In this document: in pieces, positions 35,440-44,425 of the stretch
How the letters are laid out: every line of letters starts with the position of its first letter
How positions within the stretch are numbered: the first letter of the stretch is position 1
NCBI RefSeq assembly: GCF_031624495.1
Contig: NZ_JAMQOP010000001.1
Coordinates: 558,001-622,000, forward strand
From: Halogeometricum sp. S1BR25-6
GTDB taxonomy: Archaea > Halobacteriota > Halobacteria > Halobacteriales > Haloferacaceae
DNA: 64,000 nt
Reading direction: 5' to 3'
Translations under genes and position numbers: made by a program
Notes under the pieces: model-generated
The model's database searches: none
What the model saw: the letters and a program-made list of their open reading frames with translations, nothing else
What the model was told of the DNA's origin: nothing

Positions 35440-36651
35440 TCAGTTCTGTTCGAGCATCTCGACGCCGACCAGCGAGGCGCCCGTCAGCGCGCGGATGTAG
35501 GCGCCGCCGGCGATGGAGACGTGGCCGAAGTCGTCCTCGTCGAGTCCGTACATCTCGATGGCGCGGGAGGTGTCGCCGCCGCCGACAACGGAGAAGCAGT
35601 CCGTCTCGGAGATGGCTTCGAGAACGCCCACCGTGCCGTTCGAGAACCGTTCGTCCTCGAACAGTCCCAGCGCGCCCTTCACGAAGACGGCCTCCGAATC
35701 TCGAATAACGGGGTCGTACTCGGCGACGGTGTCCGACCCGACGTCGAGGTATCCCTTGTCCTTCTCGTCGATGTCTTCGACCGATATCTCGGCGCGTTCG
35801 TCGTCCTCGTCCTCGTAGGCGAGGTCAACCGCGAGGGAAATCTGGTCGCCGCGTTCGTCTATCAGGGATTCGATGGTCTCGTGGTTCTCCTCCCACTGGT
35901 CGTCGAAGAGGTCCATCTCGCCGACGTCGAAGCCCACGTCGTGGCCGGCGGCGCGAAGGAACAGTTCGCCCGCGATGCCGCCCAGCAGGAACTGGTCCAC
36001 CGTCTCGCCGAGGTTGTTCATCACGTCGATGACGTCCGTCGCCTTCGTCCCGCCGACGACCATCGTCACCTGTCCGTCGAACTCCCGCGTCGCTATCGAG
36101 GAGTTGGCCTCGTACTCCGTTTCCATCACGCGCCCGGCGTAGGCGGGCAGTTCGAGGGGGAAGCCGACGAGCGAGGCGTGCGAGCGGTGCGCCGCCGAGT
36201 AGGCGTCGTTGACGTAGGCGTCGAACAGCGGTGCGAGCGTCTGGACGAACTCCGTCTTGGCCTTGTCGTCGGGGTGCTCTTCCGGCAGTTCGTCCTCGCA
36301 CATCCGGGTGTTCTCCAAGAGGAGTATCTCCCCGGACTCCAGCGACTCGATGGCCTCCGTCGCCTCGTCGCCGTACGTGTCGGCGACGAACGCCACGTCG
36401 CGGCCGACGTGTTCGGCGAGGATGTCGGCGTGCTGGTCGAGCGAGACGAAGTCGTCGTCGCCGGGGCGGCCCTGGTGGGCCATCAGGACGACGCGGTGGC
36501 CCGCTTCGGCGAGTTCGCGGACGGTCTGGGCGTGGCGCTCGAAGCGTCGGTTGTCCTGCACCTCGCCGTCTTCGACGGGCGAGTTCAGGTCGAGGCGGAC
36601 GAGGACGCGCTGGTCGGAGTCGAGGTCGTCGAGAGTCTTGAACGTGGACAT
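35440..36651 (-). CDS. pgk: Phosphoglycerate kinase
   Basis: Interconverts 1,3-bisphosphoglycerate and 3-phosphoglycerate. 403 residues: N-domain substrate basic patch VLVRLDLNSPVEDG and LMAHQGRPGD, hinge, and the nucleotide loop VVGGGDTSRAIEMYG near the C-terminus. The start at 36651 (MSTFKTLDDL) is right for length; the reading frame continues upstream only as antisense of the GAPDH gene. GAPDH I lies 73 bp upstream on the same strand, so the two form a glycolytic unit. Confidence 0.96.
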   Translation of the reverse strand: MSTFKTLDDLDSDQRVLVRLDLNSPVEDGEVQDNRRFERHAQTVRELAEAGHRVVLMAHQGRPGDDDFVSLDQHADILAEHVGRDVAFVADTYGDEATEAIESLESGEILLLENTRMCEDELPEEHPDDKAKTEFVQTLAPLFDAYVNDAYSAAHRSHASLVGFPLELPAYAGRVMETEYEANSSIATREFDGQVTMVVGGTKATDVIDVMNNLGETVDQFLLGGIAGELFLRAAGHDVGFDVGEMDLFDDQWEENHETIESLIDERGDQISLAVDLAYEDEDDERAEISVEDIDEKDKGYLDVGSDTVAEYDPVIRDSEAVFVKGALGLFEDERFSNGTVGVLEAISETDCFSVVGGGDTSRAIEMYGLDEDDFGHVSIAGGAYIRALTGASLVGVEMLEQN

Positions 36652-36724
36652 GGGTGTGCGTGTGTCGTCGAAAGACGGAGAGCGGTTACTTAGTGGTGAG
36701 TGGACCGCGAGTCGGACCGGACGT

Positions 36725-37771
36725 TCACTCGTAGGTGACGAACTGCGCCACGTCGAGCATCCGGTTCGAGAAGCCGTACTCGTTGTCGTACCAGGTGAGA
36801 ATCTTGTACAGACCGCCGTCGTTGACCATGTTGGTCGACTGGAGGTCGACCGTCGAGGAGAACGGCAGGCCGACGATGTCCGAGGAGACGACTTCGTCGT
36901 CGGTGTAGCCGAGGACGCCCGCGAGGGGGCCGGAGTCGGCGGCGTCGCGGAAGGCATCGTTTATCTCCTCGACGGAGGGCGCCTCGTCGAGGGAGACGAC
37001 GAGTTCGGTGATGGAGCCGTTCGGCACGGGGACGCGCATCGCCATCCCGTCGAGTTTCCCCTCCAACTGCGGCAGAATCTGAGTGGCGGCTTGCGCGGCG
37101 CCCGTCGACGTGGGGACGATGTTCTCGGCGGCGGCGCGGCCGCGGCGCTTCTTCGATTTGGGGCCGTCGATGAGGTTCTGGGACCCGGTGTAGGCGTGGA
37201 CCGTCGTCAGGAGGCCCGAGTCGATGCCGAACTCCTCGTCGAGTACCTTCGCGACCGGCGTGACGGAGTTCGTCGTACAGGAGGCGTTCGAGACGACGTC
37301 CTCGCCGTCGTACTCGTCGTGGTTGACGCCGTAGACGATCTGTTTGATCGGGTCGTCGCCCTTCGGCGGCGCGGAGATGAGCACCTTGTCGGCGCCCGCC
37401 TCGAGGTGCGCGGAGGCGTCTTCCTTCGTGCGGAAGATCCCCGTACACTCGAGCGCCACGTCGACGTCGAGTTCGTCCCACGGCAGTTCGGCGGGGCTCT
37501 GGACGTTGTAGAGGGGAACGGAGCTATCGCCGGCGACGAGTTTCTCGCCGTCGAGCGAGACGTCGTCCAGCCGACCCATGACGGTGTCGTACTTCGCGAG
37601 GTACTCCATGTCCTCGAAGTCCATCACGTCGTTGACGCCGACGAGTTCGACGCTCGGGTTCTCCATCACTGCGCGGAACACGTTCCGCCCGATGCGACCG
37701 AACCCGTTCAGTCCGACGCGAACGACGTCGTCCGCGTCTTCAGCCGAGCCGAAGTTCGACTTTTCACTCAT
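36725..37771 (-). CDS. gapA: Glyceraldehyde-3-phosphate dehydrogenase, type I
   Basis: 348-residue bacterial-type GAPDH. VGLNGFGRIGRNV (19-31) binds NAD, with D48 (NDVMD) favouring NAD+ over NADP+. The catalytic Cys is C165 in SNASCTTNS, and the tetrose-phosphate loop PTSTGAAQA follows. A 16-residue acidic N-terminal extension precedes the Rossmann fold. Paired with pgk on the same strand. A TATA-like GATACTTGA (37792-37800) about 25 bp before the ATG suggests a leaderless mRNA. Confidence 0.96.
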   Translation of the reverse strand: MSEKSNFGSAEDADDVVRVGLNGFGRIGRNVFRAVMENPSVELVGVNDVMDFEDMEYLAKYDTVMGRLDDVSLDGEKLVAGDSSVPLYNVQSPAELPWDELDVDVALECTGIFRTKEDASAHLEAGADKVLISAPPKGDDPIKQIVYGVNHDEYDGEDVVSNASCTTNSVTPVAKVLDEEFGIDSGLLTTVHAYTGSQNLIDGPKSKKRRGRAAAENIVPTSTGAAQAATQILPQLEGKLDGMAMRVPVPNGSITELVVSLDEAPSVEEINDAFRDAADSGPLAGVLGYTDDEVVSSDIVGLPFSSTVDLQSTNMVNDGGLYKILTWYDNEYGFSNRMLDVAQFVTYE

Positions 37772-38039
37772 ATCCGAGTATCGGCGGGCGAGATACTTGA
37801 ATCCCTGTGTCTCCCGTCAGCGACGAAGATGCCCGAAATCGGTGTCGTCACTCTTCGCAACTATCGTTTCCGCCTGAACGATGATTGAGGTCACCGCGCG
37901 ACGACGCACGTCTACGTGCGCAGAGACGAACAGTAACGCTCATCATCGTGCAACGGGCGATTCGACGCGCACCCGATTGCCCGCGCGCCGCCGCCGGGGG
38001 GAGAAGGCTTTTGATGAGAACACACCAACGAACTCTTGC

Positions 38040-38402
38040 ATGAGAGATGAGCGCGACGATCCGTTCGACAACATCTTCGACGAGATCGAACGGATGATGA
38101 GCGAGATGACCGGTGGGGACACCACCGGATTCGCCTCCGAGACCCACATCGACGTCTACGATGAGGGCGAGGAGGTTCGACTCGTCGCGGATTTACCCGG
38201 AGTGGAGAAGGACGCCATCGACCTGAAGTGCGACGGCGAGACGCTCACTGTGAGCGCAGCGAGCGACCGGCGCGAGTACGACGAACGGATTCGTCTCCCC
38301 GTTCGCGTGGACGAACACTCCGCGTCGGCGTCGTTCAAGAACGGCGTCCTCCAGGTCACATTCCAGAAGGCAGAGGACTCCGCAGCCATCGACGTCGAGT
38401 AG
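38040..38402 (+). CDS. Hsp20/alpha-crystallin family protein
   Basis: 120 residues, the third Hsp20-type gene of the window. N-terminal helix MRDERDDPFDNIFDEIERMM, then THIDVYDEGEEVRLVADLPG as the start of the crystallin domain and FKNGVLQVTFQK as its end. More acidic and shorter than the pair at 5.2-6.3 kb. The start at 38040 was chosen for the helix; upstream 269 bp to GAPDH I holds a likely promoter (GGCTTTTGATGAG, 38006-38018) and no gene. Confidence 0.9.
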   Translation: MRDERDDPFDNIFDEIERMMSEMTGGDTTGFASETHIDVYDEGEEVRLVADLPGVEKDAIDLKCDGETLTVSAASDRREYDERIRLPVRVDEHSASASFKNGVLQVTFQKAEDSAAIDVE

Positions 38403-38456
38403 CGGCGACCGCTCGACGCGATTCGACTCGGATTTTCACACGCTCCGTCGAGGCTC

Positions 38457-39320
38457 CTACCGCTCGGTCCGCCCCGCCGTCCGCCGTATCAACGCCGCCA
38501 GTCGGTCCCAGAAGTCCTCGTCGTACTTCTCGTGGTCTATCGTCGGCCGGGCGTTCGTCTCCGAAACGAGCGTCCGGTCAGGGGAGACGAGCAAGTCGAC
38601 GCCGAGGTAGTCGATTCCGAGCGTCTCGGCCACCGACTCGGCCAGGTCGCGGTGCTCGTCGGGGACGTCAACCGCCGTCGCCGCCGCGCCCCGGTGGACG
38701 TTGTGCTTCCAGCGCCCCTCGCCCAATGACTCCGGGAGTCTGCGCTCGACGCCGCCGACCACCTCGCCGTCGACGACCATCACGCGGTAGTCGCGCGCGT
38801 CGGCGACGAACTCCTGAATCAGGTAGGATTTGTCGCCCGTCGACCGGAAGTCGTGGACGAGGTTCAGGTAGTCGACGACGCCGAGCAGCGAGTCCGCGTC
38901 GGCCACCTTGGCGACGCCGACGCCGCGCGTCGCGGAGTTGGGTTTGACGACGAGGGGGAACGAGAGGTCCGCGACGGCGTCGAGGACGACGTCCTCGTCC
39001 ACCGGGTTCGACAGCATGCGCGTCTCAGGAACGGGGAGTCCCGCGCGCGCCAGTTCCGCGACGACGCCGCCCTTGTTCCGCGAGGTGAGCACCGCCTCGC
39101 GTCCGTTCACCCACGGCATCGGCGCGCGCGCGTCCAGCGCGCCGCCCTCCATCAGCCGCGTCGGGTAGACGAAGCCGACGTCGAACGACTCGCCCGCCCC
39201 GGTCAGCCGAATCGACCGCTCCTTCGCCGGCAGGTGTTCGACGGCGATTTCGCGCGCCGCCAGCGGGTCCCGCATCCGCTCGAACGTCTCGCTGTCCGTC
39301 GTCACCGCCAGTCGGAGCAT
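38457..39320 (-). CDS. RimK-like ATP-grasp ligase
   Basis: 287 residues with ATP-grasp features: SRNKGGVVAELARAGLPVPET (phosphate loop), FPLVVKPNSATRGVGVAKV (ATP lysine and Gly-rich loop), YLIQEFV, YRVMVVDGEVVGG and the metal-binding SETNARPTID. RimK relatives add amino acids to a carboxylate, for example glutamate on proteins or F420, or LysX/ArgX in lysine/arginine synthesis. No partner gene (LysW or cofactor genes) is adjacent, so the substrate is open. Confidence 0.88.
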   Translation of the reverse strand: MLRLAVTTDSETFERMRDPLAAREIAVEHLPAKERSIRLTGAGESFDVGFVYPTRLMEGGALDARAPMPWVNGREAVLTSRNKGGVVAELARAGLPVPETRMLSNPVDEDVVLDAVADLSFPLVVKPNSATRGVGVAKVADADSLLGVVDYLNLVHDFRSTGDKSYLIQEFVADARDYRVMVVDGEVVGGVERRLPESLGEGRWKHNVHRGAAATAVDVPDEHRDLAESVAETLGIDYLGVDLLVSPDRTLVSETNARPTIDHEKYDEDFWDRLAALIRRTAGRTER

Positions 39321-39394
39321 CTGCTACGGAATCGGCGCGACGAAAGTAAAAGTGGCCGGGTCTCGGCTGTTCGGAATCGAAGGTGCGCGCCGAG

Positions 39395-39925
39395 TTACGA
39401 GACGAGCAGTTCTTCGCCCTTCTCCACGTCGATGCGGCAGGGCGGCGACATCTTGTTGTAGGCGCGTCGGAGTGCGTCCTTCGCGATGGCCGCGTCCTCG
39501 ACGCTACAGTAGATGGTGAAGACGCGTTCGTTCTTGTGGATGCGCGCGGCGGTTCCGACGACCTTTCCGAACGACTGGCGCATTCCGTCGGAGACGCGGT
39601 CCGCGCCCGCCCCGGTCGCCTGCTTGTTCTCGCGCAGGACCTGGTGGGGGAACTTGCGGAGCACCATCTTGTAGTTCTCCTGTCCGACCTGCTTGAGCAT
39701 CACGCGGTTGGCGGACAGACGCGCCGATTCGAGCGACCCGTGGCGGACCTGACAGTCCTCCTCGAGACGGAGGCTGATCTGCACGGGGTAGTCCTGGGGG
39801 CCCGTCTGCAGGTTGCCCATGTTGTGCTGTGCGATCTTCGAGCCGGGAATACCGGTGATGTACTCGCGTCGGGTGTACGACGGCTTGTCGATGTTGCGGT
39901 ACATCGAGGCGGGCTTGTCTGCCAT
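39395..39925 (-). CDS. rpl10e: 50S ribosomal protein L10e
   Basis: 176-residue archaeal uL16 (L10e). The start [20 protein letters not shown] and the mid-region [11 protein letters not shown] are diagnostic, and [20 protein letters not shown] lies in the loop near the peptidyl-transferase centre. Near-universal length of 174-177. Monocistronic here, between the RimK-like and NucS genes. The long upstream reading frame (to 40009) is out of line with all known L10e starts. Confidence 0.97.
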   Translation of the reverse strand: MADKPASMYRNIDKPSYTRREYITGIPGSKIAQHNMGNLQTGPQDYPVQISLRLEEDCQVRHGSLESARLSANRVMLKQVGQENYKMVLRKFPHQVLRENKQATGAGADRVSDGMRQSFGKVVGTAARIHKNERVFTIYCSVEDAAIAKDALRRAYNKMSPPCRIDVEKGEELLVS

Positions 39926-40141
39926 GGTTACTTGTGCGGAAGAACGGTCATGCGGCCTAAAAGCGCTTCGAACATCGACCGCCTCGACGGCCGTGTGCTC
40001 CGTTCGCACTCGGAACCCCCGTCACCGACGGATTCTCCTCGCGCGCCGACGTGGGTCACGCACGATTCTCGTCTTGGAAAACGAGGTGGACCCGCCGACG
40101 CGCTACTTCGTCCCCGAGATCCGCCGCCTGCTCGAAGCCGC

Positions 40142-40879
40142 TCAGGCCTCTTCGTCCCCGTCCGTCGCCACGGGGTCGACGGCGACGAACGACAGACCCT
40201 TCTCGTCCAGCAACTCCTGTGTCCGGTCGGTGACCGACGGCGCGACGAGTATCCCGCGCACGCCCTCGTCGGGGAACTCGGCGTCGACGGCCTCCACGTA
40301 GCGCCGGAGTTGGCTGGCGGCGGAGGGGCCGACCCGCCGCCGCTTCAACTCCACGACGAGGGGACGCCCCTCGGCGTCCTCGCCGAACACGTCCACCGGT
40401 CCCGCCGCCGTCTCGCGTTCGGTCGCCCGCGGGACGAACCCCTCCTCGACCAAGGCGGGGTCGTCCAGAATCCGCTGTCGCAGGTCCTCCTCGCTCCCGG
40501 TGAGACGCAGGTCGCTCCGGTCTGTCACCTCGTAGGCCGACACCTGTTCGAGCCGTTCGAACCGCACGTCGAGGCGCTCCGTCGGCGTCGAACGCTCGCT
40601 TCTGACTCGTAACCGACCGTCGCGGACGCTCGCGCGGTGGGTACACCCCGGCGGCTGCCAGTTCACCGGCTTGCGCTGCTCGTCGGTGTGGACGAGGATG
40701 GTCCCGTCGGGTTTGCAGACGACGAGTCGGTCGCCCGGTCCGAGACTCGACTCCGCGCGGCCGTCGTACTCGACCGTACAGCGCCCGAACATCGTCACCA
40801 TACGCCCGTCGCCGAACGCCTCCTCCAAGAGGGCGAGGGCGTCGCGGTGCGTCGGGCGGTGGAGCGTCGTGACCGTCAT
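40142..40879 (-). CDS. nucS: Endonuclease NucS/EndoMS
   Basis: 245 residues. The N-terminal DNA-binding domain has MVTMFGRCTVEYDGRA and DGTILVHTDEQRKPVNWQPP. The C-terminal RecB-like nuclease has the active-site series GFVPRATERETAAGPVDVFG, then VVELKRRR (the E-x-K of the catalytic site), and QLRRYVE. NucS cleaves ssDNA flaps and, as EndoMS, G/T and related mismatches; a sliding-clamp peptide is usual at the C-terminus but is not obvious in this one. The start at 40879 gives family length. Confidence 0.93.
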   Translation of the reverse strand: MTVTTLHRPTHRDALALLEEAFGDGRMVTMFGRCTVEYDGRAESSLGPGDRLVVCKPDGTILVHTDEQRKPVNWQPPGCTHRASVRDGRLRVRSERSTPTERLDVRFERLEQVSAYEVTDRSDLRLTGSEEDLRQRILDDPALVEEGFVPRATERETAAGPVDVFGEDAEGRPLVVELKRRRVGPSAASQLRRYVEAVDAEFPDEGVRGILVAPSVTDRTQELLDEKGLSFVAVDPVATDGDEEA

Positions 40880-41017
40880 CGAAACTACGTCCGCCCTTCG
40901 CCGCCGTCGCGTAAAAAGCGCGCGTCGACGGCGCGTTGTGGACGCCAACGGCCGAGTCGCCGACCTCCCGCCCGAGAAAGGCCACAATATTTGCCGACAC
41001 AAGTCGTAGTAGGAGAC

Positions 41018-41473
41018 ATGGTCGTGAGAGACACGGACGAGTTCGAACCGCTCCAGGGCGACCCGATGGACCACGACGAGGTGGATGAGTTCCTGCGGGA
41101 ACACGGCGTGGGCGTCCTCTCGCTCGCCGACGAGGGAGAGGCGTACGGGGTGCCGATATCGTTCGGATACGACGGCGAACACCTCTACTTCGTGTTCCTC
41201 CGCGGGGAGACCAGTCGAAAGGAGACGTTCGCCGAGGCGACGACCCGCGCGACGCTGACGGCGTTCGACGTGGCGGGGCGCCACGCGTGGGAGAGCGTCG
41301 TCGTCGCGGGACGCCTCGAAGCCGTGGCCGAGGACGAGTGGGACGCGGTGGTCGACGCGATGGAGGACAACGCGTGGTTCCCGAGTCTCTTCTCCGAGTC
41401 GGAACCGATGCGGGGTATCGCCGGGTGGGTGCTGGAGATAGACGAGGCGACGGGCCTCCGCAGTCGACCGTAA
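41018..41473 (+). CDS. Pyridoxamine 5'-phosphate oxidase-fold flavoprotein
   Basis: 151 residues. Split-barrel fold: DEVDEFLREHGVGVLSLADEGEAYGVPISF is the opening of the family, then YFVFLRGETSRKETF and SVVVAGRLEAV. Members bind FMN, F420 or heme, and many haloarchaeal ones have no known substrate. A good Shine-Dalgarno-like AGGAG lies 5-7 bp before the ATG at 41018. TATA candidate AATATT at 40986-40991. Divergent from nucS. Confidence 0.87.
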   Translation: MVVRDTDEFEPLQGDPMDHDEVDEFLREHGVGVLSLADEGEAYGVPISFGYDGEHLYFVFLRGETSRKETFAEATTRATLTAFDVAGRHAWESVVVAGRLEAVAEDEWDAVVDAMEDNAWFPSLFSESEPMRGIAGWVLEIDEATGLRSRP

Positions 41474-41568
41474 GCGTCCCTCGGTGCCCCTCGCCGGTCG
41501 GCGGGAGGCGCCGGCGCCGTCCGTGCGGTCTGAAGGTTCAGACGGTCCGAACGTTAACGTTGCCCCTG

Positions 41569-41952
41569 TCAGTCGGGCTGACTCGCCAGAGAGCGCCTGA
41601 TGGCGGCGTACGCCGCCGCTCCGACTCCCGCGCCGACGGCGTTCGCCGCGGCGTCCGCGAGTCCGGCGTGGCGCGCCGGCAGCGTCGCCTGCAGGAGTTC
41701 CACGCCGCCGCCGAGGGCGACGGCGACGAGGGCGGCGAGTCCCACTCGCCGAACGTCCCGCGCGCGGAGGGCGAACGCCGCGAGGTACGCCGCCACCGCG
41801 TACGCGCCGAGATGGACCCACTTGTCGACGCCGAGTCCGAGCGGACCCGCGGCGCCCAGTCCGTCGCCGGGCGGCGTCGCGGCGGAGGCGACGACGACGC
41901 AGAGGCTCCAGACGATGAGGGGGGCGACGCGGCGGAGTCGCTCGGGAACCAT
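41569..41952 (-). CDS. VanZ-like family membrane protein
   Basis: 127 residues with four short hydrophobic segments. The family motif pair is complete: DKWVHLGAYAVAAYL and GGGVELLQATLPARHAGLAD with NAVGAGVG after it. VanZ-like proteins are small membrane proteins of unclear role; in Gram-positives VanZ gives teicoplanin resistance, which is not transferable to archaea. The Ala-rich sequence gives strong antisense reading frames that I ignored. Confidence 0.85.
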   Translation of the reverse strand: MVPERLRRVAPLIVWSLCVVVASAATPPGDGLGAAGPLGLGVDKWVHLGAYAVAAYLAAFALRARDVRRVGLAALVAVALGGGVELLQATLPARHAGLADAAANAVGAGVGAAAYAAIRRSLASQPD

Positions 41953-42016
41953 GAAGGCTCTCGTCGCCGCGGCCGCCTGAGCATTTCTCTTTTCGTCTCT
42001 CCTCCTCTTCCGCCGA

Positions 42017-42844
42017 CTACCGCAGCATCCCCTTCACCATCGACGCCCCCGTCTTCAGCAGCGAGGGGCGCGTCACCTCGTCAACCTCCTCGCGGCTGAG
42101 TTTGAAATCGAAGATGGCGAGGTTGGCCGCGAGGTGGTCGCGGCTGGTGGATTTCGGAACGACGGCGACGTTCCGGTGCTGGGTGGCCCAGCGTAGCGCC
42201 ACCTGCGCCGGCGTCTTGTCGTACCGCTCGCCGATTTCGCGGAGCGTCCCGTCGTCGACGACGTCGCCCTGCGCCAGCGGACTGTACCCCGTCAGCAGCA
42301 GGTCCTCGGACTGGCAGTACCGGAGAAGCTTTCGCTGGGGCCGGTGGGGGTGGAACTGCACCTGATTCGTGAGTACCGGCACGTCGGACACCTCGCGGGC
42401 CTTCTTCAGCATCGGGACCGGAAAGTTGCTCACGCCGACGTGGTGGACGCGCCCCTCGTCGACCAGTTGCTTCATCGCGTCCATCGTCTCCTCGACCCTG
42501 ACTAACGGGTTCGGCCAGTGGAGGAGCAACAGGTCGACGTACGGGGTGTCGAGGCGGTCGAGACTCGCCTTCGTGGACTCGACGACGCTGTCGCGGCCGG
42601 CGTTCCGGGGGTTCACCTTCGTCGTCAGGAACACGTCCCGCCGGTCCGCGTCGGCGTCGGCCAGCGCTCGCCCCACCTCGGTCTCGTTGTCGTACATCTG
42701 CGCGGTGTCGACGTGGCGGTAGCCGAGTTCGAGCGCCGTCGACACGGCGTCGTAACACTCCTCGCCGGACAGTCGCCACGTCCCGAGACCGACCTTCGGG
42801 ACGTGCGCGCCCCGCACATCGCAGTACTCCATCTCGTCGGACAT
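42017..42844 (-). CDS. Aldo/keto reductase
   Basis: 275 residues, (beta/alpha)8 barrel. The catalytic tetrad is visible: D in VDTAQMYDNE with Y, K in FLTTKVNP, H in LLLLHWPNP. NADPH phosphate binding is by VVPKSTSRDHL near the C-terminus. It resembles the 2,5-diketo-gluconate reductase/prostaglandin synthase branch. Start at 42844 (MSDEMEYCDVRG). Substrate unknown; reduction of aldehydes is likely. Confidence 0.92.
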   Translation of the reverse strand: MSDEMEYCDVRGAHVPKVGLGTWRLSGEECYDAVSTALELGYRHVDTAQMYDNETEVGRALADADADRRDVFLTTKVNPRNAGRDSVVESTKASLDRLDTPYVDLLLLHWPNPLVRVEETMDAMKQLVDEGRVHHVGVSNFPVPMLKKAREVSDVPVLTNQVQFHPHRPQRKLLRYCQSEDLLLTGYSPLAQGDVVDDGTLREIGERYDKTPAQVALRWATQHRNVAVVPKSTSRDHLAANLAIFDFKLSREEVDEVTRPSLLKTGASMVKGMLR

Positions 42845-43018
42845 GCCGGAGTCTACGGCGGAGGGGGGCCTGAACGTACTGGCTGGCGATGTACCTGCCG
42901 ACCGAACCGCACGGCTCAGAAAGATAGGTAGTTCAGAGAACTGCCGCATACGGACCGAACTCAATCGACCGCGGCGTCGTCAGCCTCCGTCCGCTACGTT
43001 CTGGATGTCTGCGTCGAC

Positions 43019-43213
43019 TTACAGGCGGGTGACGTTCTTCGCTCGGGGACCCTTCGGGGCGTCCTCGATCTCGAACTCGATCTCCGTACCCTCTTCGAGG
43101 TCCGGGCCGCCGACGTCTTCCATGTGGAAGAAAACGTCCTCGTCGTGGTCCTCGGTCTCTATGAATCCGTAGCCGCCCGTGTCGTTGAAGAAGTCGACTT
43201 TGCCTTTTGCCAT
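43019..43213 (-). CDS. cspA: Cold-shock domain protein
   Basis: 64 residues. MAKGKVDFFNDTGGYGFIET holds RNP1 (GYGFI) and DEDVFFHMEDV holds RNP2 (VFFHM), the nucleic-acid-binding motifs. The acidic surface (LEEGTEIEFEIEDAPKGPRA) is the halophilic form. RNA chaperone role by family. The promoter should be in the 43214-43260 region; the longer upstream reading frame is not part of the gene. Confidence 0.96.
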   Translation of the reverse strand: MAKGKVDFFNDTGGYGFIETEDHDEDVFFHMEDVGGPDLEEGTEIEFEIEDAPKGPRAKNVTRL

Positions 43214-43425
43214 AGCCTCTGGATTAAGCCGCGCCCCACTGATAACCCTTCCGAGACCGAACGCTCGGAACCGGAATCGGAAAACGTGCCCGTACGGGTC
43301 TGTAGCGGCCTCGAACGGCAGAATCAGGGGGTTCTGAAGTGTGGTGGCCAACCGCACGGTTCGCGGACGCCTCGCGGTCGCCGTGACCGCCGCGGCGTCG
43401 GAAGGGGTTGCTCCGCGCGTTCGCC

Positions 43426-43908
43426 TCACGCCGCGGCGTCGACCGGGCGGAGTCGAACCTGCAGGACGCCGTTGTTGAACGTCGTACTAGCCACGTCGAC
43501 GGGGTCCCACGGGAGCGAGACCCGTCCGGCGACGCGCCCGCTGACGGCGACGACGAACTCGCCGCGGTTGGGGTCGATGCCGGCGGTCACGTCCTCGTGC
43601 GCGGCGTCCGCGAGGTCGGCAACGATAGTCAGTTCGTCGCCCTCGCGGTGGTGGTCGACGCGGTAGTCGGCCCGCGCGTCCGTCTCTTCGCGGTCGGCGG
43701 TCCCGCCCTGTCGCCGTGCGCCGGGAGCCGCGCGACTCGGTCGACCGCTCGGTCGCTCGCTCAGCGACCGGCGGTTCGAATCCCGCTTCGCCTCGCTCAG
43801 GAGGTCGCTCAGGAGGTCGGTCACTGAGAGGTTGATGTCGATGCGCGTCCGCGGTCGCTCGTCGTCGGGTCCGTGCTCGTCGTCGTCGTCTCGGTGTGAA
43901 CGTGTCAT
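43426..43908 (-). CDS. GvpH-like/Hsp20-domain protein
   Basis: 160 residues. A disordered Asp/Arg/Ser-rich half (residues 1-80, including RIDINLSVTDLLSDLL) precedes a divergent alpha-crystallin domain (YRVDHHREGDELTIVADLAD; FNNGVLQVRLRP). The layout resembles gas-vesicle accessory protein GvpH, though no other gvp gene is near, so I call it GvpH-like only. Fourth Hsp20-type gene here. Start at 43908 (MTRSHRDDDD). Confidence 0.75.
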   Translation of the reverse strand: MTRSHRDDDDEHGPDDERPRTRIDINLSVTDLLSDLLSEAKRDSNRRSLSERPSGRPSRAAPGARRQGGTADREETDARADYRVDHHREGDELTIVADLADAAHEDVTAGIDPNRGEFVVAVSGRVAGRVSLPWDPVDVASTTFNNGVLQVRLRPVDAAA

Positions 43909-44099
43909 GATGTCGAGCCTCGCCGACCGCGCTTCGAACGCTCGTAGGCCCCGCGAGCGGATAAGCGCGATGCCCATTGACGAGGGGCGCGGACAACCGC
44001 GTCGAGGGCGGCGAGAGCGGTGGAGTCGTCCGGTTCGGGTCCGGCCACCCGACGTGTGTAGCCCCAACCGATAGGCGACGCGGAGCGGTACCGACGCTT

Positions 44100-44195
44100 A
44101 TGCTCGGAACCATCCGCTCGGCGCTTCGCGGCGTCATCAACCTCATCATCGCCATCATCACCTTCCCGCTCCGACTCCTCCGGTCGCTCCTGTAG
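44100..44195 (+). CDS. Possible 31-residue amphipathic membrane peptide
   Basis: ATG at 44100 opens MLGTIRSALRGVINLIIAII, continuing TFPLRLLRSLL and a TAG stop. It is a single hydrophobic/basic helix of the kind seen in small haloarchaeal membrane peptides and in toxin-like microproteins. GGTACCGACGCTT precedes the ATG without a clear ribosome site. No homologue recognised. The start codon could also lie further upstream in the same frame (43977), but that part has atypical composition. Confidence 0.45.
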   Translation: MLGTIRSALRGVINLIIAIITFPLRLLRSLL

Positions 44196-44237
44196 CGCCC
44201 GTCGCGCCCGGACGCTCCCATCGATTCCGGAGCGACC

Positions 44238-44320
44238 TATATAGCGTCTGCACGTCATCACTCACTCCACCGCACGACAGCGCACGGTCGGATAAGTCGA
44301 CAGTTGCAGACGCTACTATA
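44238..44320. repeat. Inverted repeat TAGCGTCTGCA with flanking TATA-like sequence
   Basis: 11-bp perfect arms at 44242-44252 (TAGCGTCTGCA) and 44304-44314 (TGCAGACGCTA), 51 bp apart. Both are bordered on the outside by TATAT (44238-44242; 44316-44320). The 291-bp region between the small peptide gene and the rhodanese-MBL gene contains no other feature except the promoter palindrome below. Confidence 0.75.
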
Positions 44321-44425
44321 TCTCCATCCCTACTCTTCTCCCTTCCAGCCGTTCCTCTCTTCAGAAGCGGCCGCTCCGTCCTCTCCTTCGCGACCCGTCC
44401 GTTACGTCTCTTCGCCGACGCACTT

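Noticed and set aside
36652-36957. N-terminal extension of pgk
   Set aside because: Ser/Thr/Pro-rich, lies antisense in the GAPDH I gene and before the normal start of PGK.
40880-41821. N-terminal extension of nucS
   Set aside because: Arg/Gly-rich sequence antisense to the PNPOx-fold gene; NucS proteins begin near 40879.
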